The position numbers and the translations under genes are program-made. Positions 1 to 12,722 of a DNA stretch of 64,000 nt are shown one piece after another; position 1 is the first letter of the stretch, and each line of letters begins with the position of its first letter. Source of the DNA: Tyto alba (Eukaryota; Chordata; Aves; Strigiformes; Tytonidae); the NCBI RefSeq assembly GCF_018691265.1, contig NW_024881313.1:7841501-7905500 (forward strand). Reading direction: 5' to 3'. The notes beneath the pieces are model-generated. The model saw nothing but the letters and a program-made list of their open reading frames with translations. It was not told where the DNA came from and made no database searches.

Positions 1-62
1 AACAAAAAATGTTCCTTTTGTAATTACTGGTGAAGAAATACTAATGAAAATTATTGTTGCAG
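1..62 (+). other. 3' end of an upstream intron of the death-domain gene
   Basis: Sequence up to the AG at 61-62 is non-coding, with a T-rich but weak polypyrimidine tract before the exon at 63. The rest of the gene lies outside the window to the left. Confidence 0.7.
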
Positions 63-251
63 GCACTTTTGAAAATAGATTGCCAGGGTTTAGTGGCACG
101 ACTTACCCAGGACACCATCATTTTGACTTCAGCTGTCAAGCTTGGCAAATACTGGCGAGAGCTTGCAGAGAAGCTAGCCCGACTTACAAAGCAACAAATC
201 GAGGCTTATGAAGTACCTCACCAAGGGAAAAATGGAGCAGTAGCTCTGGAG
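63..251 (+). CDS. DTHD1: Penultimate coding exon, first half of a C-terminal death domain (probable DTHD1)
   Basis: This 189-bp exon (63 codons, phase 0 at both ends) lies between an acceptor ending TTGTTGCAG (53-62) and a strong donor GTAAGG at 252. The open frame runs through without a stop. The central motif YWRELAEKL, followed by LTKQQIEAYE, matches death-domain helices 2-3, where a W-R-x-L-A-x-x-L core precedes a helix of the I-x-x-I/Y-E type. Death domains are six-helix adaptor modules that pair with other death domains in apoptosis and NF-kB signalling. The domain is completed by the exon at 5856-6071. I infer DTHD1 because the domain lies at the extreme C-terminus and is followed by a long gene-poor region; in mammals I recall DTHD1 lying next to a large desert. 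Other C-terminal death-domain proteins (ANKDD1A/B, UNC5-like) remain possible. The exon is near certain; the gene name is moderate. Confidence 0.65.
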
Positions 252-2009
252 GTAAGGCTCTGGTATAACAGTGTGTACACACTCGCTCCTCTGGACAAAC
301 ACATCCAGAGACCTTTCTTTTTCCTTGCTTTGTGTGCTTCTTTCCTTTTCCTGTTTAGTCTCCTTATTTACTTTGTAAGCCCTTCAAATTCTCACCAACT
401 TCTGTTTGCAATTATCTAGATGTTCCTCCGAGTCCAGTTGTTCAGTGTCATTGTGCCAAATTTATTTGCTGTGGAGGTCCTGGTCTCTGTCCTGAGTTTC
501 ATCTCTTTACTCTCATTCCAAGAGCCAACAGTACCTTCTTCTTGTCCTGTCCACTGGTTAATCTTTCTCATACCTCTGCCCATCTCCTTCATAACTGCTA
601 TCATTTCAGATGCAGGGAGGAAAATTGATCATTCAGTCCTTGCAGGAGCCACTTCAAATCACCCTCAGTACAGCTTTTGCTCTTTCCACTGAAAAGAAGC
701 TTACCTCCACCAATATTTTTGTCTTCTGCCCCTGTGTCAAATTTGTCATCACTTATCTTAAGTGGCATGACAAGAGGTTGGAGGCTCTGACACCAATTCC
801 ACCTCTGTCCTTGTGTATGTACCTGGCAAATCCACGTTTTAATTTCATAGGCTGTCATGCTATTTGTCCTCCTTTGTAAATCTCTGTGCTTATGCAGAAG
901 TATGAGTCCTAAATAAAAGTCAAGTTGTCCCCTCACAAGTATTTTAGTGTGTACACATCTAAGGAGCAATTTAGGTACCTAATTATATCTCTAGTGCCAT
1001 TTGAGGTGCCCAGAGGCACCCCTGGCATGCACGCAATGTCAGATCGGTCACAAGATTTAGGGTGGTCCCTCATCCATGTCTCTGAGCTGAGGGCCAGCCT
1101 GTGCTCCTGGCACACCTTTGCCTGGGCAGCCGAGTTGCTTCCTACATCTCTCTGCTCTTACTTTAACAGCAAAGCATACAGTAGATACACTGTTTCCCAC
1201 AGAGTTATGTGCCAATGACTTCTAGGTCCAAGACTGGATTTTATCCTGAGAATCCTCTTTTATAAGTGTTGCTGAGTGATACCCAAGATCTTTCTGCCTT
1301 AGCACTTACATTCGGGCTCGACTCTACCTCTGCCTGTATTATTGGTCCCACTGATTATTGCAGGTAATACACATGATCCAGCTTCAATTCCTCCTCTCCC
1401 ACCTCTCAGTACCAAAGGAATTTCTATTTCCCATTCAGAAGTTCACAACTACTCAAGATAATTTTTTTCTTCCTTTTTCTTTCCCTGTAGCTGATTCTTC
1501 CTGTCCCCTGCCAAACACATCCTCCATTCCACAGTCTGCATCCAGTGAGTCTCTCACCTCAGTTTTATCTGCCTAGTGATAGCTATCAAGAGATATTTGC
1601 TCTAATTGTGAACTACCACCTCTTATTCCCTTTGAATGCTACCCCCTTCCCCACTGCCCTGATCAATATTCGACCAAAACTCCATACATTCACTTACAAG
1701 GTTCTGCACTTTCTTGCAAAATTATCTCTGTCATGGATGTTTGCAAACATTCCTTCTTCCTCTGACCTTGCTTTTCTCCTTGAGCTATTTTGTGGTTTGG
1801 GGTTTTTTTTGAGTTGTTCTGGATATATTACTTGTGCCTGGATGCACCTTCCTCCTTAAATGTTTTTCTCATAAAACTCTCAGCTCTACCAATTCCTGGT
1901 ATACTACTCTCTTTTCAGTGAAAAATCACCCTGTTATTGGCTCTGGTTTTGCACTAGTTTACTCTAAAATACTATAATCAAACAGAATGTGAATGCTTGT
2001 AATATCTGT

Positions 2010-2040
2010 GTTGTTTTGTTTTGTTTTGTTTTGTTTTTTT
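2010..2040 (+). repeat. (GTTTT)n microsatellite
   Basis: About five GTTTT units end in a seven-T run. The tract lies inside the intron. Confidence 0.9.
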
Positions 2041-3295
2041 AATGTTATGTAGTGCCTTGTCTAACTTCCTAGACTTTTGTTTTACTTACTAAGCTTTCTG
2101 TGGTTGTCTGACAAAACCCCAGCTTTCTACAGAAGGAATTATAGACCTAACTATACCTGAACAATGTGCAACTCTACTGGTCTCCATAGTATTTTAAATG
2201 TTTTCTCCTTAGCTAACAGACAGAAGAACCAAAACAATCTTAAAGTCTTTTTCCTGCACCATACCTATTTATTTTTATACTAAAATATACATATATATGT
2301 ATTACTGTGTTTTATATGGGTGTCTATTTCCATGAAATGCATATTCTGTCTCATATACCCTATTCTTTTATTTTCCAGAGTTTTTTACATTATTTTTATG
2401 ATAAACCACCTACAAGATTATCTGCCTTTCAGTGACAGTGTCTGCTGCCAGAAGACAGTACAGTCAAAATCATCATAAAAAAAGCCAATAATAGAGCGTG
2501 TTCTATTTTTTAAGAGAACATTCAACAAGTAAAGATCAGAATTTTGCTTTATTTTTATGTTGTTTCTTAAGGCTTAGGATGGGCCCATGGGGAATTTATT
2601 GGTTTCATGTGAGCCTTGCAACAGTGCTTGTCAACACAGGTGTGAATTCAATGCACACCAGGTTTCTTGCACTGGTATCTCACGTGAATACTCAGCATCC
2701 TCCCTGTCCTGTGAATATAATCTTAATTTTCAACACTTTCTACCAAATTTCAGTTCTTTCTTCTGACCTCTGAACTTCTCACTGCTCTGGTGAATTGAAC
2801 CTCTACATACAGAAAGCAAAATTCTGTTTATAAATAGTTTTGTGGCTGTTGTTCAGCAGGGATACAAAACAAATGTAGCTAATGCAGTGTAAATTCCTAC
2901 CTGTGTGGAGATGCTACAAGGTTAGCATTAGTCTGACTAATTTCAGAATGATTGCTGATCATCACCCTGATTAAAACCACCTTATCCCAGCCTGGAGTTT
3001 TCTGATGGAAAAACTTTCTCATTGGTAGTGGTTAGTGTGAAAACAGGAAACCAATCAAAGATAGGGGAGTAATAAGTTTTGAGTAATTATTGGGGATTAT
3101 CTGAAAACATTAACCAATTTGTTACCCACCAAGGACTGTTCTACCATCAAGAGGACTGATTGGTTGAAAAATGTTTCTGCTTTTAAACTTAATATTTTTC
3201 TTAGTGGGAGAAATCTTCTCCCAGATAATCACAGAGGCAACCTGAGGTACATACAATTGGTGCCAGATTTTGAAGTGCTTTTCATCAGTAAATTC

Positions 3296-3420
3296 CAAAT
3301 CATTTTACAGAGGATGTAGGTATCATTATTACCTACTCAGCAGAGGCAGTGGGAGCAGAGGGAAAACTTGTGCACACAGCTGAGATGAGATTTGCCCAGG
3401 ATGCTACAGTGATTTAATAT
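3296..3420 (-). mobile_element. MIR-like ancient SINE remnant in the intron
   Basis: On the plus strand the order ATTTTACAGAGGATG, AGGTATCATTATTACC, GGCAGTGGGAGCAGAGGGAAAA, CACACAGCTGAGATGAGATT and TTGCCCAGG resembles a MIR in reverse orientation, scrambled and interrupted. Divergence is high, as expected for an element that predates amniote divergence. Confidence 0.4.
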
Positions 3421-5736
3421 TTTGCCTGAAAATCTGCTTTGATATAATTCAGGAATGTCAAATGCAATTCAGTTCATCCATTGCAGCAGAATATGTGGAA
3501 GCAGAGAAGGACCTTCCTTAGAAGCCTGGTTTGCAGTGTTAGTTTAGTGTGGTAAGCATGTAGATTATTCCTGAGTTAATCATGAATCACTGATGACCAG
3601 TTTATAAAGCTTTTGGTTCTCCCTCCCCCATTTTGTTTTCTTTTCTTTTGTCCCAGGGAAAAAAATCAGTTGTGACAGAGTAGAGAAAAACAGGGTTTAT
3701 ATTTTAGGCATATTTCAGCCAATTCTCTGATTGCACAGTGTCAGACTGACCTTCAGCATAAGTCAAAGCATTACATCTTTTCATACTCACTGTCCTTTCA
3801 CATTCCAGTGAAGACAGAAGGATGTACCCCAATTCTTCAAATAGCCTGGTCTAACAGGAATATAAGGAAAGATAGCAGGAAACATAAAAGGCACAGCCAG
3901 AGCAGAATATTAGGAAATCCCAGCTTCTCTTGCTAGCTACTTTGGTTATCAATCTAAAAATAGGAATAGAGAAACTTTCTGGTATCAGCATAAATACAAC
4001 AGTGGCCAACTACTTTAGATCATTAAAATATGTTGTAATATCTACTATTTACAGTAGTACATTAAAAACTTATTTTTCAGCATAGCCTGTCTAATGAAAA
4101 GAAAGAATTCATCACTTGTCTTCTTCCCACCAGCCACCAAGTTACTTTTCTTCCCTCCTTTTGTAACCTTAATGCTATGACTTAAGACTGACTTGCTTAA
4201 AGCAAGAAGTAGGTACCATTAATTTTTGGTAAATGATGATATGCTTCCCTCCTGTAGACCTAAAATGAGACACCTCACTGAAAGCATAGGCACTTTTTTA
4301 TGGCTTAAACCGAAGGCAGAAGCCAGACTAATCAGACTGTGAGATGCTACTGGGGATATGAGCTTGGTGGGTTTTTCCATTTGGGGATGGGGAAGAAAGG
4401 CAAAATAATTTGAGGGAGATGTTTACAGAAACTATGATAGAATAAATCTTGGGGTAAGTTGAGAGTTCTTAGCCCAAATGTGGAGAAAAGCTCAGAACTA
4501 TGAAGAAGGAAATCATCCTGCTACTCAGATCCTCAATGGATCAAGTAAATAAAGCTTAAATCAAGGAATTAGAGCTTTCTGTTTTGTGTTATTTGTAAAT
4601 TAATAGGATTATACTGAGGAAATAACCAATTTCCTCCTGAATTATCCTTCAGAGCCATGAAAACAGCTTTTCCACTAAAAAAGATAAAGTTGTGAAAAAA
4701 ATCAGGCCTTCCTGATCACTTTGGTGTATTTGTGTAAATATGCACACGTCGGTCCATGTGCTTTTATTTCTATTCATAAGTGTATTTTTGTTAAAACAGC
4801 AAATGCCAGTACCTTTTAGGAAAGTGATGGGTTTCTCTGGGGCTTTGTGTATCATCCCTGCAATTGCTAACTCAGTTGCTGTTTGCAAAACCTTTATTGC
4901 CAATGAAGAATGGGGAACTAGGAAGCGGATAGCCCAAGCTAAATTTGGAAAAGCAACAGCTGGGAAAACAATCTTTATGTTTGTAAACTGAGCAAACTTA
5001 CTCTAGACGTCAGCACTTTGAAATATGTAAATCCAGCTTGGTATCTGAATCATGCTGTCATGGCTTAATTAGTGTCACTAGACCAATAGCAAATTACACG
5101 TGCTAAGGATGTGCTCCATACTTGGCATAAAATAAACATATTGTAGTTTGAAATAGGGGAGCACTGGTAATATCTCTTTTAATTTTCTTTAATTTTTGCA
5201 GGACACTTTTTAAGCTGCATGTCCTGATTTAAAAAATTTAATTATAAAAGATTTTGACTCTCCTGCTTTTGGAGTGTTGGGTTTTTTTTTTCTTTTTTTG
5301 AACAGCGATTTTATAGATAGGTCATCTTCCTGTTGCTGTTGCCAGAAAATATTTTTGTAAAGATAAGAAACATGTTTAAAAGTTCCAGGCTATGTAGAGG
5401 GACAGTATGATGTGTATTAATGAGACAAAGGGAGTCATTAAAATACAAAAGCACAGCCAAACTCTAAATAGAGAAACTGCTGCTGGGTGTATGCATTACA
5501 AAAATGACGAAAAGAATAAGTGTTTTCCTTCCACCCTTGTTCTTTGAATTATACTTTCAGTTAGGGATGCATTTCGGCTTCTTGATAATTATCTAAATGA
5601 AAAATTTATCTGTCCACTATTTACCCCTCTAAGAATGTTAGAGTTTCATAGAAATAAAGTACATAGGGTTACTGGAGTTTTTCTATCAACATGCCTTTTA
5701 TGATAAAACATTTCAGCATGGCTAAGGATCAAACAC

Positions 5737-5760
5737 TTTTTTTTTTTTTTTTTTCTTTTT
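5737..5760 (+). repeat. Poly-T tract
   Basis: Eighteen T, one C, then five T, about 95 bp upstream of the last exon's acceptor. Confidence 0.9.
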
Positions 5761-5855
5761 GATGACTTTTTTACCATTGGAAAGATTTAGCTATTTTTGC
5801 TCAATAATTCAATTTCTGCAACCAAACCTTTTTATTTTTTTCCCTTTATTTTCAG

Positions 5856-6071
5856 ATGATGTGGAAACCTGCATATGACTTTCTCTACACCTGGGCTGCC
5901 CATTATGGAGACAGTTACAGGGATGTCTTACAAGACCTGCAGTCAGCCTTGGATAAAATGAAAAACCCAGTAACAAAACATTGGCGAGAGTTAACTGGAG
6001 TGTTGATTCTTGTGAACTGCATGGAGGTGTTAAGGGCAAGTGCTTTCTCCAAAACGGAGGAAGAAGAATAG
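5856..6071 (+). CDS. DTHD1: Last coding exon with stop codon, second half of the death domain (probable DTHD1)
   Basis: The acceptor is a clear polypyrimidine tract ending TTTATTTTCAG at 5855. The exon enters in phase 0 and gives 71 codons and a TAG stop at 6069-6071. Residues 8-16 of this exon (FLYTWAAHY), then [11 protein letters not shown], match death-domain helices 5-6, where an L-x-x-W-A-x-x-x-G-D motif leads to a D/T-V-x-x-L-x-x-L helix. A second W-R-E-L-T segment and a hydrophobic stretch follow, and the protein ends in an acidic tail (four glutamates). Joined to the previous exon the visible C-terminus is 134 residues. The two ATG codons at its start are internal methionines, not a translation start, because the upstream exon splices in frame. 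No membrane segment is convincing. The antisense frames here are shadows. Confidence 0.65.
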   Translation: MMWKPAYDFLYTWAAHYGDSYRDVLQDLQSALDKMKNPVTKHWRELTGVLILVNCMEVLRASAFSKTEEEE

Positions 6072-6253
6072 ACTACCAAGATACGTTTTTGGAAAAATCT
6101 CTTGGGAAACTGTACTGCTGATATTTGTGTTTCAGTGATGCTTGCAGAGCAGGACAGAATGCAGTTTGTTTTACCTGCATTGATGTTGGGTCTAGCTCCA
6201 TGGTTCTCAGCTACAGATTGCCAGAGCTTGCTCACGGCTACTGAGCAAATAAA
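6072..6253 (+). other. Probable 3' UTR of the death-domain gene
   Basis: This non-coding sequence follows the TAG stop and ends at the first canonical polyadenylation hexamer. A second variant hexamer (ATTAAA) lies about 15 bp further on. Longer UTR forms cannot be excluded. Confidence 0.5.
6248..6253 (+). promoter_or_regulatory. AATAAA polyadenylation signal
   Basis: A canonical hexamer lies 177 bp after the stop codon of the last exon, the first one downstream. A T-rich and TG-containing stretch follows, as expected for a downstream element. Use of this site is inferred from position only. Confidence 0.5.
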
Positions 6254-6730
6254 AAGAGTTGGGGATTAAACTCGTGAGGTCAACAAAAATTACTTGAGTT
6301 CTACAAGGTAGTTTCTAAAAGGAGCTATTTCTGATTGCACTGACTTCTAGGTGGAGAACAGACCTATGCATGGATGAGTTCAGCCTGTGGAGCCTAGGTT
6401 TACATTATTTTCAGTGAGGTATTAAAATCTAAATATTTAATACATTATTTTAATTTGTGCCCAAAACACTCAACTCTGAAGTCAATGGGTTCAGGCTAGC
6501 CTAGAAAAAAAATTTTAGGATTCTTTCATCCTCAAATGGGACAGAATTAATCTAATTTTATCACAAAACAGGAATTAAACAGTTACTTGCACCCGGAAAA
6601 ATAGGTGTGTGCTGCTCAGCTATTCCAAAAGAGCTTCTGGTATCTTTTTTGAAGACTGGAAGAGAGTCAGGCAATTTAATGGTCAAAGGCAATTGGTTTT
6701 GATTGGTTCGTTGATGCGACTCAACAGGGT

Positions 6731-6813
6731 TTGTGTGTGTGGTTTTTTTTTTGTTTTGTTTTGTTTTGTTTTTGTTTGTTTTTTGTTTGTTTGTTTGTTT
6801 GTTTTTTCTTTTT
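6731..6813 (+). repeat. (GT)n/(GTTTT)n/(GTTT)n compound microsatellite
   Basis: A short TG run passes into T10, then GTTTT units, then at least five GTTT units and a T-rich end. On the other strand it reads as an A-rich tail, as left by retroposition, but no element body is recognisable next to it. Confidence 0.9.
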
Positions 6814-7246
6814 AGATTCCAGCAAATTTGTCTAGGTTCTGTTGAGTGGAAATTTAGGAAAATTTGGGAAGCCTTCTTGGTGTACACTGTCCATCCTTCC
6901 ATTCCTACTCTGCTGTTATTAAATAAGTAAATAGAGAAGAGTAGCTTTGTACGTACAAGGGCTGTAGACAGTTCATACTTGCTTCTGTTGATCATTTTCT
7001 TCTTTCTTACTGTATGAAGAATATGAGTGATGGCTATTATTTTCTCAAGAAAAGTTAACAGTGGCGTGCTTTTTAGATTCATTTATTTATGAAGCAATTA
7101 AATATTATTAGTCAGATGTTCTAAAAATAACTCTGCTTAGATGCTATCAATAAAAATCTTTCAATTACTGAGTAGCTCATTATAAATATAGAGAATACAA
7201 GCTGAATAATAGCTACAGGCTAACTCATTTTTTAAAGAGATGATGT

Positions 7247-7292
7247 TAAATATATTCTATATATATAAATATATAGTATATATTATACATAG
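7247..7292 (+). repeat. AT-rich dinucleotide-like tract
   Basis: Imperfect TATA repeats (TATATATAAATATATAG and relatives) able to fold on themselves. It is short and interrupted. Confidence 0.7.
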
Positions 7293-8523
7293 TTAAGTGG
7301 TAGATTAAAAGGTTAACGCCATTTTGAGCACCACTGATCAACATTCATTCAGAAACATCAGCAAATACTCATAACAATCAGTTGAAGTGAAAATTGGTGT
7401 TCTGCCACCACTTGCAGTTGACAAGACAAAGCCAAATTCTTTCAGGAGTACCGCAAAGGAGTACCATTTCTGTCCAGAACTTGTGTTTCCACTGTTGACT
7501 TTGCTGATCTCTACTAAGAAGGGAGGTTTTGTGATTCTATACCTAAACAGTACATTTAAACATTTTTCTGTGCCTCCCCTTTCCTTTAACCTGCTTTGTT
7601 TTTTACTGTCATTAAGCTTTCCCAGAGCAGGCATAGCTCAGGAAGGAGGTTGAGGAAAGAGCGCCCACTCGCTCCAGGAATAGGAAAGCTCACTCACCAA
7701 AAGGCCCTTTAGCATCAGGGCATGACTGAATTAGCGTGTGTGCAAGTTATCTGGCTTCAGTGGACTTGCTCCTGATTTGCAACAGAATGAGGAATTCAGC
7801 CCACAGAACAGTAATTGTTTCAGCAGATCAAGGAAAGATGGAGAAAAAGGAGTCTGATTATCAGAGCTCCCTGTTGTTTCAGGTGCCAGCACCTATTTTG
7901 TGTCTTTCCCCATACAGTTTTAAAAAGAGCTGCAGTGAAAATATAAAATAACATTCTCTTGTTATCTGTACTTCAGCACAGAGACCAGCTGTTCCTTCCT
8001 TCTTTCAGGTAGTGAAACACCCAAAAAGGGAGAAAGTATCTGTTGTCTTTCTCTTTTGTGCTGCTGGGTAAGGAAAAGGTACGTAATAGTTCCTTTTAAA
8101 ATATGCTTATATAAAGGCAAAATAAAAGATTCTAATATTAAAATTATAACCATTAAAATAGATATTAAATTAAAATAAATTCATTAAAATAATACTTACA
8201 ATGTACCACTGCATACGCCCAAGGAAATTTTTTTTGGTAGGTTTCTCACACTGCTGCTGCTTCTTTCACTTCAGACCCTGCTCATAGCAGAGACTGTGAA
8301 ACTTGAACAGCATTTTGCGGTGGTACAACAGGTCACACACCAACTCCCTACTTAAAACTGCAGGGAAATACTTTTTTTGCTCCCTAATAGCTGAAATACC
8401 AGAAGAGATCACAGAGAAAAATTTCAACTTCACCACGTTCTCTCACCAGCTAACCTTCATGCATCCCAGCAGGCCATGATCCCTTACTAACAGCCCTGTT
8501 AAGCCACAGGGGTTTTTTTAGAC

Positions 8524-8538
8524 TTTTTTTTTTTTTTT
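8524..8538 (+). repeat. Poly-T tract (T15)
   Basis: Fifteen consecutive T after a T-rich lead, in intergenic DNA. Confidence 0.9.
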
Positions 8539-9633
8539 CTTTTGTTAACCTGGCTGCAACAGCTAAGCAATTCAGTTTATTTCTGCTTTGGAAAACAGGT
8601 CTCTGCTTCCATCGTTTCTTTGCACATCTTAATTTCTTACCTTTAGTAAGTGTGTGTTTATTACATGTCCTACTGAAAAAGAAAATAATTTCTTAGTTCA
8701 GTCCTGTATTTTCCTGTTATTACCACTAGTCAAAAGAGGGGGAAAGGCTACCAGAAGCACTCATTCCTAATTGTATGATTCTGCCAGATATGAAAGACAA
8801 GCTGCCCAAAGTCTTCAAGGCCGAAGGACAATCTGTCCTGAGCAGACGGTCAGTGGTCAGGAACTTGGGAAGAGAAGTGCTCAGGAAGCAGAGGCAGCTG
8901 CCTGCTATTCTCGTGGCCAGGCCCTTTCATTGCTGTGAAACAACAGAAAAGTTGTTTCTGTCTTGAATGAGAGTTGAATTTGGCCCAACAGATTTAGCAA
9001 ATATTGACTTAGTGAGTCAGTGTTCTCCTCAGTTTGCACAATTATGCAACTGGTCCTCTAAGTATATTTCTTTAAAAGGGAGTTTATATTTGTCTGTAGT
9101 TGTGCTGCACTCCAGGGTCTTCGACTGTGTTCTTCGGTTGCTAATTGCCCTCCCCATTTTTGCTTTAAGCTTCTGCTCATATGAATGAAATGTGCACTCA
9201 TGCAATATTTTGTTTACTTTAGCAGCCCACACCGGCTATATTAAAAAAGAAAGGTATTAAAACCCCATATTTTATTTAGTGCTCTAGTATTCAAAACCAC
9301 AAAATGCCAGCTGAGAGTGGAAGCAGCTGCACTCAGAGGCAACACACAGCTAAGAGCACATGGCTTTGGTAAACACTCTGTTCTTGACCTTTTCTCCTTT
9401 CCTCCCACCCTGTCAGGAGAGAACAGCTTTCCCATGAGCCTGCACACATACCTTCTTGGGTTTCTTTGAAGAGAGATGAGATTAACAACTCCTTGGGAGG
9501 AAACAAGGAAAAATACTAGCCCGTGGTCCTTGCCTTAAATGACCCTCTGTTTCCAGGTTTCCCAATTTCATTGTGTAGCTTGGGGAAAAGAGCTGTGTCA
9601 GCCAGTTCCTTTCCCCTTTGTATGTGTAGGCAG

Positions 9634-9664
9634 AAAAAAAAAAAAAAACAAAACAAAACAAAAC
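9634..9664 (+). repeat. A15 followed by (CAAAA)n
   Basis: Fifteen A and then about four CAAAA units. It could be the A tail of an unrecognised retroposed sequence to its left, but no parent is visible. Confidence 0.85.
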
Positions 9665-10157
9665 ACCCTTTCATCATCCTTTTAACCTCTGGATAGGTAC
9701 ATTTCTTAAGCAAATGAGCAAATGAAGAACTTGTGAGTGCACCGATTGCTTTATGATTCCACCTACCCACAAAAGCTGGAAGAATGGTCCCCTGGGGTGT
9801 GGCTGCAGCTGAATGGGGCAAACACCTTCCACAGGGGGTTGCAGCAAGGAAGATCTAGCTGTCACTCATGCTAGAAATGCTGTTTTTTCAATGAAGTTGA
9901 AAGCCATTCCTGTTGTTACAGTGCAGTGGCATCTCAGCTCCATGCCATTTACTGGCACAGTGCAGTGACATGTTTCTGAATTAATCACAGTCAAGACAGG
10001 ACGGAAAGGGCACATTATTCCCCCACATAAGTTTCAGTGCTCCAGTTGGGTGTGGGGAAGGATTCAGTTCCTTAAGTTTCACTTGATATTTTTGGAAAGC
10101 AGAGGTTTATGGAAGGAAAAGGAAGCTTCTTTTAAAATATAAGGCTACTCCCCAAGC

Positions 10158-10184
10158 CAGTCTCTGCCAAGCAGTCTCTGCCAA
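10158..10184 (+). repeat. 14-bp tandem duplication
   Basis: CAGTCTCTGCCAA occurs at 10158-10170 and again at 10172-10184, a period of 14. Confidence 0.85.
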
Positions 10185-10289
10185 AACCAAGCTGCAGGTT
10201 GAGGGGCATTCTTTGTGGAATCATTCAGGAAAGAAAACGAGAGGAGGTGTCAGAAAAATGGGGAGAAGTGAGCAAGTGTCTCTTAAGTC

Positions 10290-10304
10290 TTTTTTTTTTT
10301 TTTT
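10290..10304 (+). repeat. Poly-T tract
   Basis: About fifteen consecutive T in intergenic DNA. Confidence 0.85.
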
Positions 10305-12722
10305 ATGTGAAAATGACTGATTTTCACAAATTCTTCCCGTAAACATAAGCTGTATGAAAAGCAAACACCAAGCAGCTCCAAAGGAGCAACTCTATGTTGT
10401 TGTGCTGAGTTGACTCTAAAGACTTATTCCTAAAGTACTTCTGGACTCAGTGACTCAGCTGACAATGACCTACTAAATAATAAAGGTTATTGTTTAGAAC
10501 TATGGATGGAAATACCATATTCCCAGCTAAACCCAGTGATCGTGCTTTTTCATCAGCTCATAGCTTGTTCAGCTATAGACAGCTGAACCAAATAGGAATA
10601 TAAAGCTTTGCTGGTTTGTTCTGTTTGTGTCATAGCTATGAAAATTGCCTGTGAAAAGATCATAAAATGGAGAGTAAAGGGGTTGGATTTTGCCCCCCTG
10701 CCATACCCCCTGGAAGAGAATGTAGCAAATGGTATTCTGTACATTAGTGTAAGACATTGACAAGTCTATTAAATTCTCTGGAGAGGTCGTAGAACAATAG
10801 TAGATATGTAAAGAAAATATTAGTCCAGTGTGGGTGATAACCATTGTTCTTCATAGTTCTGCTGCCAATAAATGTCTACAGACAGTATGAGATACAGTTA
10901 TTCAAATAACCTATGATTATTCTTAGTACAGAAAGTGCCATTTTATATTTGTTGCCACTGTGTATATATATATTATTTTTTTTTTAACTGACAATATATA
11001 TATTTTTAAACAAAATAAACAAAGGAAAATTATTTTTTCCACTGGAATCTTACGTGGATTTTATTTTGCTTTTATTAGACAAAAAGAGAAGAGGAAAATG
11101 GCCACAGGGTGAAAGATTGTGGTTCTGTTAATACCAGGGAAATGAGCAATGCCTTTATGCACATTTTTCTTCATTTAAAAATTCTGTGTGTTAGAAAGAT
11201 GAATGTACACTCCTTTTAACATGTTCATAAGCAGAAGTAATTTGCTTATATTGCTTCCAGAAACAGAATTAACTCACTCTTGAGAAGAGGGCTGCCTGTG
11301 GAAGCCAGGCCTCCTCACAAGAATATGCTCTTGAATATTCTTTTTTGTTGGAGAATCATGAAAGTAAGTTTGAAAAGGTGAATCTTTGTTTGAAAATGTC
11401 AGTCAAAACTAACACAAGCTTCTGAACCTTCAGTAGAAATAAATAATATTGTTGATTGGTTTTAATTGAACATTTATTTCAGTTTTCTCAAATAAAATTT
11501 TTACTTATGACCTTTTCAGTACAAATTGTCCAGGAATACAGCCTATATCCTAAATCCTATATTTATGATTAGGATTTTAATTTAAGACTAAGTAGCAGGA
11601 GTTACTATACTGGAAGGTCAATTTACATATCCATTCTAAATCCCAGGTTTTAAAATGTAAATGAACTGGCCTGCCAGGAATAGGGATGGCAGCACAATAG
11701 TCCCAGGAGAGCAAAGACAAGTGCATTCAGCACTGCTCCACAACTTCAGAGCTTTAAACATTACGTTTGTGGTAAATTCAGAACAAGACCTAAAATACAG
11801 CCTTGTCAAATACAATACCCTGAGAACAAAGGGAATCAGGAGTGACAGGGAGGAAGTGAATAAGCAATGACTGCTCAGTATGTCTCATAACAATGAAGTT
11901 ATCAGGCAATGTGTTTAAAAATAAGTGAAAGTACCTTTTCACACAGTGAGGAATTGGGGCATGCGTTGTTATGGGATATGGTTGAGGAAAAAAGCATAAA
12001 TGCGTGCAAAAAGCAATTAGTCAAATTTATGGAAAAGTGCCTTGTGGATGTGGTGGTTTGTGTACAGCCACCAGCTTTGCATGACACAGAGTTGGATACT
12101 GAAAATGCAGCAGGGAGATATACTATCCCGTGTTTGCTCTGTTTCTCACACTCTCCCCTGGAGCAGGCGCCTGCTTTCACCCTGACTTTCCCAGTGCTTT
12201 TATAAACATGAGACTTGCACAGTCCTCACACATCCCAGTAGGCTCCTTTCTAGCACCCCGCCTCCCTTCTTCCCCAGCCAGGGTGATAGCTCGTCAATTT
12301 ATTCAGCAACAACCATGGCCCTTCTCCTGGTTTGTGGCCTCAAGTGCCAAGAGCAGCTGGTTTTGGACTGAGCTGTGACCAGCTGCCTCTGGAAAGGGGG
12401 TCGCTGATGGGGGAGCAAGATCCTACACTTTAGGCAGGGAAATGGCAACCTAGCCAGACTCCTCATAGCTGGCCCTGTCCCATGACCTTTCTTCCTTCTC
12501 AGGATCCAACATAGCCCCATTTCATGCATCTAAGAGAAAACCCAGAAGGGGGTAAAGGATGAGAGGGGGAAAGGAGTGGCAGATTTTAAACAAAATCTCA
12601 GACAAGAAAGCTTAATTCTACTCACAAGTAGGAAATGTTATTATTAGAGTCTGAAACCATTTCATACAATGAAACCCTCTATTCTTCATATAAAAGCCTC
12701 TATTGCTATTAATATAGGAGGT

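Larger units (their letters stand above)
252..5855 (+). other. Intron (5.6 kb) splitting the death domain
   Basis: GT at 252-253 and AG at 5854-5855 bound an intron of 5604 bp in phase 0. It holds a (GTTTT)n microsatellite near 2010, a MIR-like SINE remnant near 3296 and an 18-nt T run at 5737. I see no further exon inside it. An open stretch at 4740-4991 has no convincing splice context and is not called. Confidence 0.75.

Noticed and set aside
4740..4991. 83-codon open frame in the intron that looks partly protein-like
   Set aside because: No acceptor/donor pair in phase with the neighbouring exons, and the exons on either side already join perfectly in frame.
5856..5861. ATG ATG as the start of a short separate gene
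   Set aside because: They follow directly after a strong splice acceptor, and the upstream exon ends in the same phase, so they are internal methionines.
5915..6235. 106-codon minus-strand frame over the last exon
   Set aside because: Antisense shadow of the real death-domain exon; no homology or start context.
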